Positions 7,942 to 17,391 of a DNA stretch of 64,000 nucleotides are shown here, in pieces. The position numbers and the translations under genes were made by a program. The stretch comes from Bacteroidota bacterium (GTDB lineage: Bacteria > Bacteroidota > Bacteroidia > Sphingobacteriales > Sphingobacteriaceae), in contig JAJYRG010000002.1 in NCBI GenBank assembly GCA_021794195.1, positions 1-64,000 on the forward strand, written 5' to 3'. Each line of letters starts with the position of its first letter. Position 1 is the stretch's first letter. The notes beneath the pieces are model-generated. The model had not been told where the DNA came from, did not search any database, and worked only from the letters and a program-made list of their open reading frames with translations.

Positions 7942-8764
7942 AGTTAGAGTCATAATTTTAACAAAACTAGTAGCTACTTTGCTCTTAAGTGGATGTAGCG
8001 GGTACAAATTTTTGTCAAATGGCGTAATGGTAGATGGAGACCCAACTTACTACAACGAGGAATCTCAAATTGCTTTGGACGTGTTTGGCGATTATACGCT
8101 GTATAATGAAGATACAGAAAAAGGTTTCTCGACGACAAAACTAGATCGGTTGGATAAGAAATTGTTGCGTAAGCTTAAAGTTTCGAAACACGCTAAAGTG
8201 CTTTTTTCAGGCACTCCAGATACGCAACCATTTTATAACGTAGTCGCATTGGTCGAGCAAAATAATATAGACCAAAAGTCGCCAATTGATCAAGGTTACC
8301 AGCCGTTCACGGAAGGAGATCAATTGTTGTATTACTACAACAAATCCGAACTGATGAACAAGCGCATCTACCATGCGATAATTCCACGAGCCACGGCTAA
8401 CATTCATTTACTCTATTATCAAAATACTGACGACGACTGTGTATACTGTGATATTGAGCAACTGGCTAAAATGAACAGTTCATCCGCGGAGCGCAAGGCA
8501 ATATCTTATCCAAACACAACTTTTGAGGCAACGGATGGTATGGTAAAAACTGTTCAAATAGAGATTCCACAGCGCAAGAAAGCAGACGATTTGGGTGTTG
8601 TAAAGTTTTACGATGCAAACAAACGTATGTTTCTTGGCTTTTCAGTAATCGAAGGAAATCAGGATAGCTTAACATTCTCGCTACCTCCGGGTAATTACAG
8701 TTGGAAGTACACTGCGCTTAATGGACAAATCCTGTCAGAAGATACGTTAACTATTCAGCCTTAG
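7934..8764 (+). CDS. Putative lipoprotein of RiPP operon
   Basis: N-term signal with lipobox LLLSGCSG; CVYC pair; C-terminal region looks like a beta-sandwich. Confidence 0.65.
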   Translation: MHKVRVIILTKLVATLLLSGCSGYKFLSNGVMVDGDPTYYNEESQIALDVFGDYTLYNEDTEKGFSTTKLDRLDKKLLRKLKVSKHAKVLFSGTPDTQPFYNVVALVEQNNIDQKSPIDQGYQPFTEGDQLLYYYNKSELMNKRIYHAIIPRATANIHLLYYQNTDDDCVYCDIEQLAKMNSSSAERKAISYPNTTFEATDGMVKTVQIEIPQRKKADDLGVVKFYDANKRMFLGFSVIEGNQDSLTFSLPPGNYSWKYTALNGQILSEDTLTIQP

Positions 8765-10969
8765 ATGGATATTTCATTACCTAGCAGTTTTCCCTATTAC
8801 CGACAATTCGATAGCATGGATTGTGGTCCGGCCTGCCTCAAAATGATTGCCAGGTATTACGGTCATAAATTCGCTATGCATACACTTCGGGAAAAAGTAG
8901 ATATTGAGCGGGAAGGCGGATCGTTGCTAGGTCTATGCGATGCGGCCAATTCGATCGGTTATAAGGCGATGGCTGCTGAGCTTACTTGGGACGAACTTTC
9001 TTCAAAAATTGCATTGCCCTGTATTATACATTGGAACGGCAATCACTTTGTTGTGGTCTACAAGATTTCTAAACCCCACGTATATATTGCTGATCCGTCG
9101 AAAGGAAAAATAAAATATCCGAAAAGCATATTCTTGCATAAATGGATGATGGAAGATGAAAAATACATTCATTCTGGTACACGTGGAGCCGCACTGGTAC
9201 TCTATCCTACCGAAGAAATCATCGAAGAGGAAGATCATGCACAAAATATATCTTCTATGCGTAGTATCTTCGGCTACTTTTTGAGATACAAGAAATTACT
9301 ATTTCAGCTGCTGCTCGGCTTTCTACTCGCGAGCCTCATCCAATTGACCTTACCATTTCTTACGCAATCGTTGGTAGATATTGGGATTAAAGGACAGGAT
9401 TTGTCCTTTATTTATTTAGTATTGCTAGCGCAAATAATGCTTTTATGCGGTCAGGTGCTGATAGACCTCACAAGAGCTTGGGTTTTACTTCACATCAGTA
9501 CGCGCATCAACCTTTCGATCGTATCGGATTTCATCCGAAAATTATTAAGACTACCGATCACCTACTTTGAGACTCGTCAAACCGGCGATATCCTTCAACG
9601 CATCAAAGATCATAAAAGACTGGAAGAATTTATTACTGGAAATACTGTTTCAGTTGTGTTTTCACTTTTCACCGTCGTAATTTTCTCGATTATTCTATCG
9701 TTCTATTACATTCCGATATTCATCACTTTTGTCGCTTTTTCACTCGCCTATATCGGTTGGATTTTTTTCTTTTTAAAATACAGACGCAAGATTGATATAC
9801 AACGCTTTGAAATACAATCGATCAATCAAGGTGCTATGATTGAGTTGATACAGGGAGTTAAGGAGATAAAACTTACCAACAGCGAAAAGCTAAAACGATG
9901 GACTTGGGAAGATATACAATTGAAGGATTTCAAACTGCAAATACGCGGGCTTACATTGACCCAATATCAGGAAGTTGGCGGTACGTTTATCAATCAGGGG
10001 AAGAATATCATAATTACATTTATTTCTGCAATTGCCGTTATTAATGGATTAATTTCGATTGGTGAGATGATAGCCATCCAATTTATTATTGGTCAATTAA
10101 ATAGTCCTATTCAACAGTTCATACAGTTTATACAATCTTTTCAAGATGCAAAATTAAGCTTACTTCGTCTGAACGAAATTCAGCAAGAACAAGACGAGGA
10201 AAATACAACCGATCATCGTGTTGTCCAACTGCCGGAACAAGGCGACATAACGTTCAACAACGTTAGCTTTACCTATCCCGGTGCGGGAAACACCGCAGTT
10301 TTACAAAATTTAAATTTCAAAATTCCACAAGGCAAAACTACTGCAATAGTGGGATCAAGCGGTGGCGGAAAAACCTCGATTTGCAAACTCTTATTAAAGT
10401 ATTACACACCGACTAGGGGAACTATAACAGTTGGCGACGTTGACTTCAGAACAATTTCGCACCGAAAATGGCGCTCGTATTGTTCAAGTGTCTTACAAGA
10501 TAGCTTTATCTTTTCCGACACGATCGAAAATAACATTGGAATTGGATGTGAATCAATCGATACAGACACTATTGTGACTGCAGCAAAGCTGGCCAATATT
10601 CACGAGTTTATCAATGCACTACCTCTCCAATACAAAACACGAATTGGTGATGAAGGAAACGGCATCAGCCAAGGACAACGTCAACGTATTTTACTGGCAC
10701 GCGCATTCGCAAAGAATCCTCGGTTTATATTCTTAGACGAAGCGACTAATGCATTAGATGCAAACAATGAGGGACAAATACTCGACAATCTGGATCACTT
10801 TCTCGCCGGCCGAACGGCATTGATCGTCGCTCACCGATTGAGCACCATCCGAAAAGCAGATAATATTATCGTGTTGAAAGATGGTTACGTGTCTGAACAA
10901 GGTACACACGAAGAACTTATTGGTTTACAAGGCGAATATTATCAATTGGTCACAAAGCAATTGTCTTGA
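8765..10969 (+). CDS. Peptidase-domain (C39) ABC transporter/exporter
   Basis: N-term FPYYRQFDSMDCGPACLKMIARYYG with HWNGNHFVVVYK and DPSKG (C39 Cys/His/Asp); ABC Walker A GSSGGGKTS, ISQGQRQRILLARAF, FLDEATNALD. Confidence 0.95.
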   Translation: MDISLPSSFPYYRQFDSMDCGPACLKMIARYYGHKFAMHTLREKVDIEREGGSLLGLCDAANSIGYKAMAAELTWDELSSKIALPCIIHWNGNHFVVVYKISKPHVYIADPSKGKIKYPKSIFLHKWMMEDEKYIHSGTRGAALVLYPTEEIIEEEDHAQNISSMRSIFGYFLRYKKLLFQLLLGFLLASLIQLTLPFLTQSLVDIGIKGQDLSFIYLVLLAQIMLLCGQVLIDLTRAWVLLHISTRINLSIVSDFIRKLLRLPITYFETRQTGDILQRIKDHKRLEEFITGNTVSVVFSLFTVVIFSIILSFYYIPIFITFVAFSLAYIGWIFFFLKYRRKIDIQRFEIQSINQGAMIELIQGVKEIKLTNSEKLKRWTWEDIQLKDFKLQIRGLTLTQYQEVGGTFINQGKNIIITFISAIAVINGLISIGEMIAIQFIIGQLNSPIQQFIQFIQSFQDAKLSLLRLNEIQQEQDEENTTDHRVVQLPEQGDITFNNVSFTYPGAGNTAVLQNLNFKIPQGKTTAIVGSSGGGKTSICKLLLKYYTPTRGTITVGDVDFRTISHRKWRSYCSSVLQDSFIFSDTIENNIGIGCESIDTDTIVTAAKLANIHEFINALPLQYKTRIGDEGNGISQGQRQRILLARAFAKNPRFIFLDEATNALDANNEGQILDNLDHFLAGRTALIVAHRLSTIRKADNIIVLKDGYVSEQGTHEELIGLQGEYYQLVTKQLS

Positions 10970-11033
10970 TGGTCTTTTAAAGCATCATGTAAGTAACATT
11001 CCCTTTTTAGATAAAAGTATTGATTAGAAAAAA

Positions 11034-11735
11034 ATGGCAAATAAAGATTTGGAAGATATAAACCCGAATGTCAAAGAGGTGATGACCAAAGTGCCTGGAT
11101 GGGTAACCAACTGGGGGACTTTCACTGTGTTCGCGGCTTTGGTTTTATTACTTCTAACGACATTATTGATCCGGAAACGTGTTGTTGCCGATGCTATATT
11201 GACCATCGACATGTCGCGTTCACAAATCGCGATAGCTGTACCGATTGGCACAAAGCAAATTAACACAAGCCTAAAGCATGGCCAACATATCGTGCGGAAC
11301 GATACGATAGGTACTTTCGGAGACGAGAATAACGTGATCGTATCTCCCGAAAGCGGCAACATTTACTTTGCAAACGTTAATGAAAGCGGAAATATATGGA
11401 AGGCGGATTCTGCTTTCCTATTGAGAGTTGAAAACCCCAATATGCTCGGAAGTATGGATATTCCCGCGAAACACTTAGAAAGCATAAAAAGTCAGAAAGA
11501 AATAGAAATGATCTATCAAAACCCCAAAGATGGTAATTCCGTATACGGTAAATACAGCTTTAAAATACTGTCCCCGATACTGGTAAAGAATAATAATTTC
11601 CGCGTATGGCTCGATTTAAAGGATGTGCAGACCGACAACGACCAATTAATGGTCGATGTTTTGGACATGCCTGCACAGGTGGTTATATCCAATGAACGCT
11701 TGTTAACATCCGTGATTCCGGTTTTAACATTTTAA
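11034..11735 (+). CDS. HlyD-like periplasmic adaptor (short)
   Basis: Single N-terminal TM (FAALVLLLLTTLLI), lipoyl-like segment GTKQINTSLKHGQHIVRNDTIGTF...VIVSPESGNIYF; directly downstream of the ABC exporter. Confidence 0.65.
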   Translation: MANKDLEDINPNVKEVMTKVPGWVTNWGTFTVFAALVLLLLTTLLIRKRVVADAILTIDMSRSQIAIAVPIGTKQINTSLKHGQHIVRNDTIGTFGDENNVIVSPESGNIYFANVNESGNIWKADSAFLLRVENPNMLGSMDIPAKHLESIKSQKEIEMIYQNPKDGNSVYGKYSFKILSPILVKNNNFRVWLDLKDVQTDNDQLMVDVLDMPAQVVISNERLLTSVIPVLTF

Positions 11736-11739
11736 TGTC

Positions 11740-14142
11740 ATGAAAAATTATCTAGCTCTACTGTTTCTATTCACTATTGCAGGAGTCACGAAAGGATTTC
11801 AGCGGGACTCCTCGGACGTAATTATAACGGGTAAAGTGTTGGACATGAATGCAAAATCTCCCATAGCACATGTGTTGATTGACATACAGGATCCAGTTCA
11901 AAACACGCATATATCGACATCAATAAGCGATTCAACTGGATCATTCACATTTAATGTTAAAAAAGGGACAGCATACAAATTGATCTTCGACGCAATGACG
12001 CACGTGACGAAAACAATGGATATTAGCGTACCAAAGCAAATCGAACAAACATATTATGACATTGGGCACATAGCATTGACAAAAGACACCATTGCTCTCG
12101 AAGAGATTAGTGTGACTGCCTCTCGTCCTTTGGTCAGACAAGAGATTGATCGCATTGCGTATAGCGTGAAAGACGACCCTGAAAATAGTGTGCAATCCAC
12201 ATTAGATATGATGCAAAAAGTACCGCTCATGGCCGTTGACGGTTCAAATAACGTGGAGCTCAAAGGAAGCCGAAATTTCAAAGTTCTTTTAAACGGAAGG
12301 CCTTCTGCTCTATTCAACAATGACCTGGCGGGTGCTTTGCGTGCCATTCCTGCCAACAGAATAGATCGCATCGAAGTCATTATATCGCCTCCGGCAAAAT
12401 ATGATTCCGAAGGTTTGGACGGTTTAGTAAATATTGTTATGTTGGAAAATAACTTGGAGGGATTCAAGGGAAGCGTTTCCGCTGCATACAATAATCCATT
12501 CGGTGCTATTGGAAGTACTAGTGCAACGTATAAAAAAGGAAAAATTGGCGTGGATGGATTTCTCTATTACTTCAACCAAAGCCAACCGAGTACCGCGTTT
12601 GGCGGAGATGCTAACTTTCCAAATAATGGAAGAATCATTGCGCAAAATGGCACACAAAAGTACAATGGAGATGTACTGAATGGGAATTTGCAGTTGAATT
12701 ACGAGATCGATACTTTGAATACCCTTATCGTGAGCTACAACAGAAAACTCAACGATTTTCATCGAACGGCTCAACTACAGCAAAAAATAACGTCTTCGAA
12801 TCAAGGTATATCGAATTTCATTGATCAGAATTCCTTTCCCAACTGGCGTTCAACGGATGTCGATGTAAATTATCAGCACATTTTCAAAGGCAAGAAATAT
12901 AAAACATTGAATTTCGGATACAAACATGCAAATTCGAAAAACGATATCGCCGATAATATTCGTTTATGGGATATACAAACGCCGGGGCAATCAGATGCAT
13001 TCGATCAAGAGAGCAACACAACATTTCTAGAGAACTCTGTACAAGTCGATTATTCGGACAAGATCAAAAATATTGTTATGGAAACGGGAGCGAAAATTAG
13101 TTTCCGCGAAAATCGAAGCACCTTTTATCAGAGAATACATGATGCAACACCGATCGATTTCCGATACATTCACAATGTGTACAACCTATACAAAAGTCTA
13201 GAATATTCAACCGAAAAATATGGTGTAAAAGTGGGTGCACGCTTCGATGCCACAACTTTACCGACCTTACCCGGCGAAAACGATGGTCGCTTTTTCTGGC
13301 GTATTTTACCCTCGGTTAATTTACAACAGAAGCAAGAAAAAAGTTCTATCAATCTATCGTACAACCAACGCATTCAACGACCAAATATCAATGAAATGAA
13401 TCCATTCGTCGATCAGTCAAATCCGTTGTTCGTTTCTTTCGGTAATCCGTTGTTGAGGCCAACAATTTCCAACAATTTTAATCTTTCATTTTCCAAAATG
13501 GGAAAGGGTGCGACTATTTTTGGTTTGGGATATAGCTTCATCGATAACAACATCGAACAAATCACGCAGTTAGCTAGTGATTCAATATTGAACACCTCAT
13601 TTGTCAATATTGGTCACGCAAGAGATATCAACTTCAATGTCAGTATAAATCAACCAATCACCAAGAAATTGCGTTTAAATGTCAACGGATTAATTAGTTA
13701 TCTTCGATTGAAAGGAAACATCGCCAACGAAGCGTTTGGGAATGATGGATTTCGTGGAAATATCCGTGTTTTATTGAACTATGAGCTTCAGAATAAGCTC
13801 CGACTTGGAACGAGCTTTAATTATATCGCGCCGACCGTATTATTACAAGGAAACACCAATGGATTTCCGACATTTTCATTTACGGCATCTAAAACGTTCT
13901 TGAATGAAAAGCTGACCATTTTCGGATCGGTCAATAATCCGTTTACGAAATTCTATACAAACACCCGAACCTTAAATACAGGTGACTTCCAACAACACGC
14001 ATTTTCTCAGGTATATTACCGATCATTCGTGGTCACGCTGACCTATAATTTTGGTAAGCTAAAAAGTTATTTGGCTTCGCCAACGCGAGCCATTAAATCG
14101 GACGATATCAGACCAACAGAAAATAAACTCGATAAGCTATGA
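11740..14142 (+). CDS. Outer membrane beta-barrel / TonB-dependent receptor family protein with CarboxypepD_reg-like N-terminal domain
   Basis: Signal peptide; VIITGKVLDMNAKSPIAHVLIDI..., plug-like VRQEIDRIAYSVKDDPENSVQSTLDMMQKVPLMAVDGSNNVELKGSRNFKVLLNGRPS, then repeated beta-barrel strands (NLSYNQRIQRPNINEMNPF). Confidence 0.85.
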   Translation: MKNYLALLFLFTIAGVTKGFQRDSSDVIITGKVLDMNAKSPIAHVLIDIQDPVQNTHISTSISDSTGSFTFNVKKGTAYKLIFDAMTHVTKTMDISVPKQIEQTYYDIGHIALTKDTIALEEISVTASRPLVRQEIDRIAYSVKDDPENSVQSTLDMMQKVPLMAVDGSNNVELKGSRNFKVLLNGRPSALFNNDLAGALRAIPANRIDRIEVIISPPAKYDSEGLDGLVNIVMLENNLEGFKGSVSAAYNNPFGAIGSTSATYKKGKIGVDGFLYYFNQSQPSTAFGGDANFPNNGRIIAQNGTQKYNGDVLNGNLQLNYEIDTLNTLIVSYNRKLNDFHRTAQLQQKITSSNQGISNFIDQNSFPNWRSTDVDVNYQHIFKGKKYKTLNFGYKHANSKNDIADNIRLWDIQTPGQSDAFDQESNTTFLENSVQVDYSDKIKNIVMETGAKISFRENRSTFYQRIHDATPIDFRYIHNVYNLYKSLEYSTEKYGVKVGARFDATTLPTLPGENDGRFFWRILPSVNLQQKQEKSSINLSYNQRIQRPNINEMNPFVDQSNPLFVSFGNPLLRPTISNNFNLSFSKMGKGATIFGLGYSFIDNNIEQITQLASDSILNTSFVNIGHARDINFNVSINQPITKKLRLNVNGLISYLRLKGNIANEAFGNDGFRGNIRVLLNYELQNKLRLGTSFNYIAPTVLLQGNTNGFPTFSFTASKTFLNEKLTIFGSVNNPFTKFYTNTRTLNTGDFQQHAFSQVYYRSFVVTLTYNFGKLKSYLASPTRAIKSDDIRPTENKLDKL

Positions 14143-14885
14143 GTACACATGCAAATAGTTCAAACCGTATAGTTCAATCTTTATGGATTGACGATGAAAT
14201 TACCGATCTGCAACGTATGTGCTACAATTCCTTTCGTGCACACGGACACCTCGTGAAGCTGTATTCATACGGACAGATCAATAATTTGCCCCAAGGTGTC
14301 GTGCTATGTGATGCCAACGAAATACTGCCTTTCGACAATGTATTTCGCGACCAATATAATTCGTACGCAACATTTTCCGATTGGTTTAGAATAGCACTTT
14401 TGAATGCGCGTGGCGGATGGTGGGTTGATTCGGACGTGATTTGTTTAAAGCATTTTCACTTGGAAGACGATTACGCATTCGCGACAGAACAGGCAGATCA
14501 AAACGGCAACATTACCATCTGCAACGCCGTAATAAAATCACCAGCAAATGCACCGCTATTACTCGGAATTTTAGCGGACATTGGCGATCTACTAAAAGAG
14601 AAAAATACTACGGATATACAATGGACAGAGATTGGTGCCGGCCTGCTCACGAAGCATATAGTAAATGAAAACAGGCAGGAAAGTGTATTAGATCCGGCTG
14701 TATTTTGTCCGATCAACTTCTTCGACTATAAAAATATGCTCACCAAGGAGGCGAAGCAACTATCTGAAGAAGCGTACGCTATTCATCTTTGGAATAAGAT
14801 GTGGGATTGGTTTGGCATGGAGGGAAACTTAAATCCAGCTGAAAATTCGCTGATGCAGACCCTTCGTAGAACGTATCTTTCCTGA
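14139..14885 (+). CDS. DXD-motif glycosyltransferase (Gly_transf_sug / Gb3-synthase-like)
   Basis: IVQSLWIDDEITDLQRMCYNSFRAHGH, FSDWFRIALLNARGGWWVDSDVICLK, WNKMWDWFGM. Confidence 0.8.
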   Translation: MSTHANSSNRIVQSLWIDDEITDLQRMCYNSFRAHGHLVKLYSYGQINNLPQGVVLCDANEILPFDNVFRDQYNSYATFSDWFRIALLNARGGWWVDSDVICLKHFHLEDDYAFATEQADQNGNITICNAVIKSPANAPLLLGILADIGDLLKEKNTTDIQWTEIGAGLLTKHIVNENRQESVLDPAVFCPINFFDYKNMLTKEAKQLSEEAYAIHLWNKMWDWFGMEGNLNPAENSLMQTLRRTYLS

Positions 14886-16066
14886 TGGATTTATCCAATA
14901 AATTCCAAAAAACCAATAATCGTAGAAGGAGCATGAAAAACAATTTTAGAAAGGATAGATTTCGTACAGTCTCTTTTACTTATACCGAGGACCAGGTAGC
15001 GTATCTGAAAGCAGATTGGCAAGATTATCTATCGGATATCGGCGAATTTCCGCGAGATAGATATCAGGGAAAAGGAATCGTATATACGGCCGGAGGCGTG
15101 AGCTATGTGACCTGCTTGTGGGTATCAATTTCGCAGTTAAGGAATACAGGATGTACATTGCCAATAGAAGTATGGTACGTGGGAAATGAGATTTCGGATG
15201 AGATCATCGCAGAATTTAGGGGTTTGGATGTGATTTTCAAGGATTTTAATCACTATACAAATGTCAATCAAAGAGGTTATATATTGAAACCCTTGGCGAT
15301 TTTGAATAGTAGTTTTAAAGAAGTTTTATTTCTGGATGCAGACAATATCTGTGTAAAAGATCCAAATTACTTATTCGAGAGCGTAGAATACCGAGCGCAT
15401 GGTGCTCTATTTTGGCCAGACTTTTGGAAAACCGGAAAAAGCAATTCTATTTGGAAAATCACAGGTGTAAAACCGAAAGATCTTATTGAACAAGAAAGCG
15501 GACAAATACTCATCGACGTGGAAAGCTGTTGGAAAGCATTAAATCTATGTCTGTATTTTAATCGTCTAGGCGAATACTATTACCGCATTTTATTGGGCGA
15601 TAAAGATACATTCAAGTTTAGCTGGCTCGCCAGTAACACCGACTACTATATGATCGATTTGCTTCCTGGTAGTTGCGGACGAATCGTAGACGGTGTATTT
15701 ATAGGCAACACAATGGTTCAATTTGGTACGGATCATTCCATCCTGTTTTTACATAGAAATCTTTTGAAGTGGGACGTTACACACGACGATGAAAGAGTGT
15801 GGGAATATGTTCAACGGTACATGCCAAACTCAACTAATAAAAAAATATCTCAAAAAATAACAAAAGACGGCTTGTACTCTATTGAGTTATTGGGTGATGT
15901 ATCGGGGACTGACGCTCGAAATTTGGAAATAAATATTCCTGCATTGGAAGATCGATGCCTGAACTACCTAAAGTATTTTCGCCAACTTAAGAGCTACTCA
16001 GATTATCTTTTATTCGATCATTTTGCTAAAAATAGACACAGATCAGGAGTATACTTCAAAGTGTGA
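14885..16066 (+). CDS. Glycosyltransferase resembling alpha-mannosyltransferase (MNN1/GT71-like)
   Basis: GIVYTAGGVSYVTCLWVSISQLRNTGCTLPIEVWYVGNE, VLFLDADNICVKDPNYLFES, GALFWPDFWKTG, ESGQILIDVESCWKAL. Confidence 0.75.
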   Translation: MDLSNKFQKTNNRRRSMKNNFRKDRFRTVSFTYTEDQVAYLKADWQDYLSDIGEFPRDRYQGKGIVYTAGGVSYVTCLWVSISQLRNTGCTLPIEVWYVGNEISDEIIAEFRGLDVIFKDFNHYTNVNQRGYILKPLAILNSSFKEVLFLDADNICVKDPNYLFESVEYRAHGALFWPDFWKTGKSNSIWKITGVKPKDLIEQESGQILIDVESCWKALNLCLYFNRLGEYYYRILLGDKDTFKFSWLASNTDYYMIDLLPGSCGRIVDGVFIGNTMVQFGTDHSILFLHRNLLKWDVTHDDERVWEYVQRYMPNSTNKKISQKITKDGLYSIELLGDVSGTDARNLEINIPALEDRCLNYLKYFRQLKSYSDYLLFDHFAKNRHRSGVYFKV

Positions 16067-16341
16067 TAGGAATATAAGGTTATAAACAGTTCAAGCCAGA
16101 GTATTATTTATCACGGTCTTTCTTTTTAAATAATAACTAACAGAAGGAAAATAAGTGTGAACCATTCATCCAAATTTGAGGGGTTGTTTTTCGTGTTCGA
16201 TTTCTTTTGTTGCATCTTCTCCGTTGCAAGAGCCTTTGTAGGCGGCCATAGCTTTAAGCCTTTATGGGAGCTTTATTCTCTATACCGGCACATTCGATGT
16301 TTTTAAGAGCAGGTACCTAATTCTAACGAATAAAAAAAGGA

Positions 16342-17391
16342 TCAAGTAGCGGTTCTTTTTGAAGCTATTAAAGAAGCCACTACGCTTATTGCTAATATAC
16401 CTATGATGATAAGAAGAGAGTGGGTAGTAGTGAAACCAATGATTTCTAACCAATCGTGTAATAACATTTTCGCTCCTATAAAAACCATTAAAAACGCTAA
16501 GCCGGTTTCTAAATATTTGAATTTGTCTAAGACATTGACCAACAAAAAAAACATGGAGCGCAAACCGAGAATAGCAAAAATATTTGAAAAGAAAACAATA
16601 TAAGGATCTCGGGTTACTGAAAATATGGCGGGAATAGAATCTGTAGCGAAGATCAAGTCTGTAAACTCTATTGCCATTAAAACTAAAAATAAAGGGGTAA
16701 TAAACAGTCGGCCATTTTGTTTAAAGAAAAACTTTCCGCCTTGTAAACTTTCACTCACGTTGAAATACTTGGAAGCGAATTTAACTACCGGATGATCCTT
16801 TGGGTTTACCTCTTCTTTTTTATTCCTTTCGAGGTAGATTTTAATCCCGGTATAAATTAAAAACACGCCGAACACATAGAGTATCCATCCAAATTTTGCA
16901 ATGAGTGCTGCACCGATAAAAATAAAAATAAAACGCAATATGAGCGCTCCTAAAATACCCCAGACCAATACTTTATGGTAATATTTTTCAGGAATCCCAA
17001 AAGAACTGAATAGAATGACAATAACGAGAATATTATCAACAGACAAAGCGTACTCTACTACATATCCTGTGAGGTATTCAAGGGCGAGGTTTTTTCGGTA
17101 ATTAGCTAAACTAACATCAAAACTATCGGGAATGATGTTTACACTGTGTTTATGTTTCAGAACGATATCTTGAAGCTCTTGTATACTTTGGATATCATGC
17201 AGTTCATGTCCCCAATAGTATAAAAGCACACTGAAAAGCAATGATAATAATACCCAAAGAGAGCTCATGAAGGCTGCAGCTTTCAAAGATACTTCTGTGT
17301 TTTTTTTAGTGAAAACACCTAAGTCTATGGCCAGCATAAACCCTATGAAAAGGAGAAAACCTGTAAAAAAGATTACCTCGTGGCTTATCAT
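16342..17391 (-). CDS. TerC family integral membrane protein (Alx-type)
   Basis: EYALSVDNILVIVILFSSFGIPEKYYHKVLVWGILGAL; EFTDLIFATDSIPAIF. Confidence 0.92.
   Translation of the reverse strand: MISHEVIFFTGFLLFIGFMLAIDLGVFTKKNTEVSLKAAAFMSSLWVLLSLLFSVLLYYWGHELHDIQSIQELQDIVLKHKHSVNIIPDSFDVSLANYRKNLALEYLTGYVVEYALSVDNILVIVILFSSFGIPEKYYHKVLVWGILGALILRFIFIFIGAALIAKFGWILYVFGVFLIYTGIKIYLERNKKEEVNPKDHPVVKFASKYFNVSESLQGGKFFFKQNGRLFITPLFLVLMAIEFTDLIFATDSIPAIFSVTRDPYIVFFSNIFAILGLRSMFFLLVNVLDKFKYLETGLAFLMVFIGAKMLLHDWLEIIGFTTTHSLLIIIGILAISVVASLIASKRTAT

Noticed and set aside
12054-12774. Minus-strand ORFs of 145 and 116 aa opposite the outer membrane barrel
   Set aside because: Antisense shadow ORFs, low complexity, no ribosome-site or family support.
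16166-16249. 27-aa minus-strand mini-ORF MAAYKGSCNGEDATKEIEHEKQPLKFG in the gap after the RiPP operon
   Set aside because: Considered as a second precursor or gene remnant, but it lacks a GG leader, lies on the opposite strand and is too short to support.
16067-16341. Search for a direct repeat of the tRNA-Asp 3' end as an att site
   Set aside because: No matching segment seen by eye, so an integrase-type insertion is not claimed.
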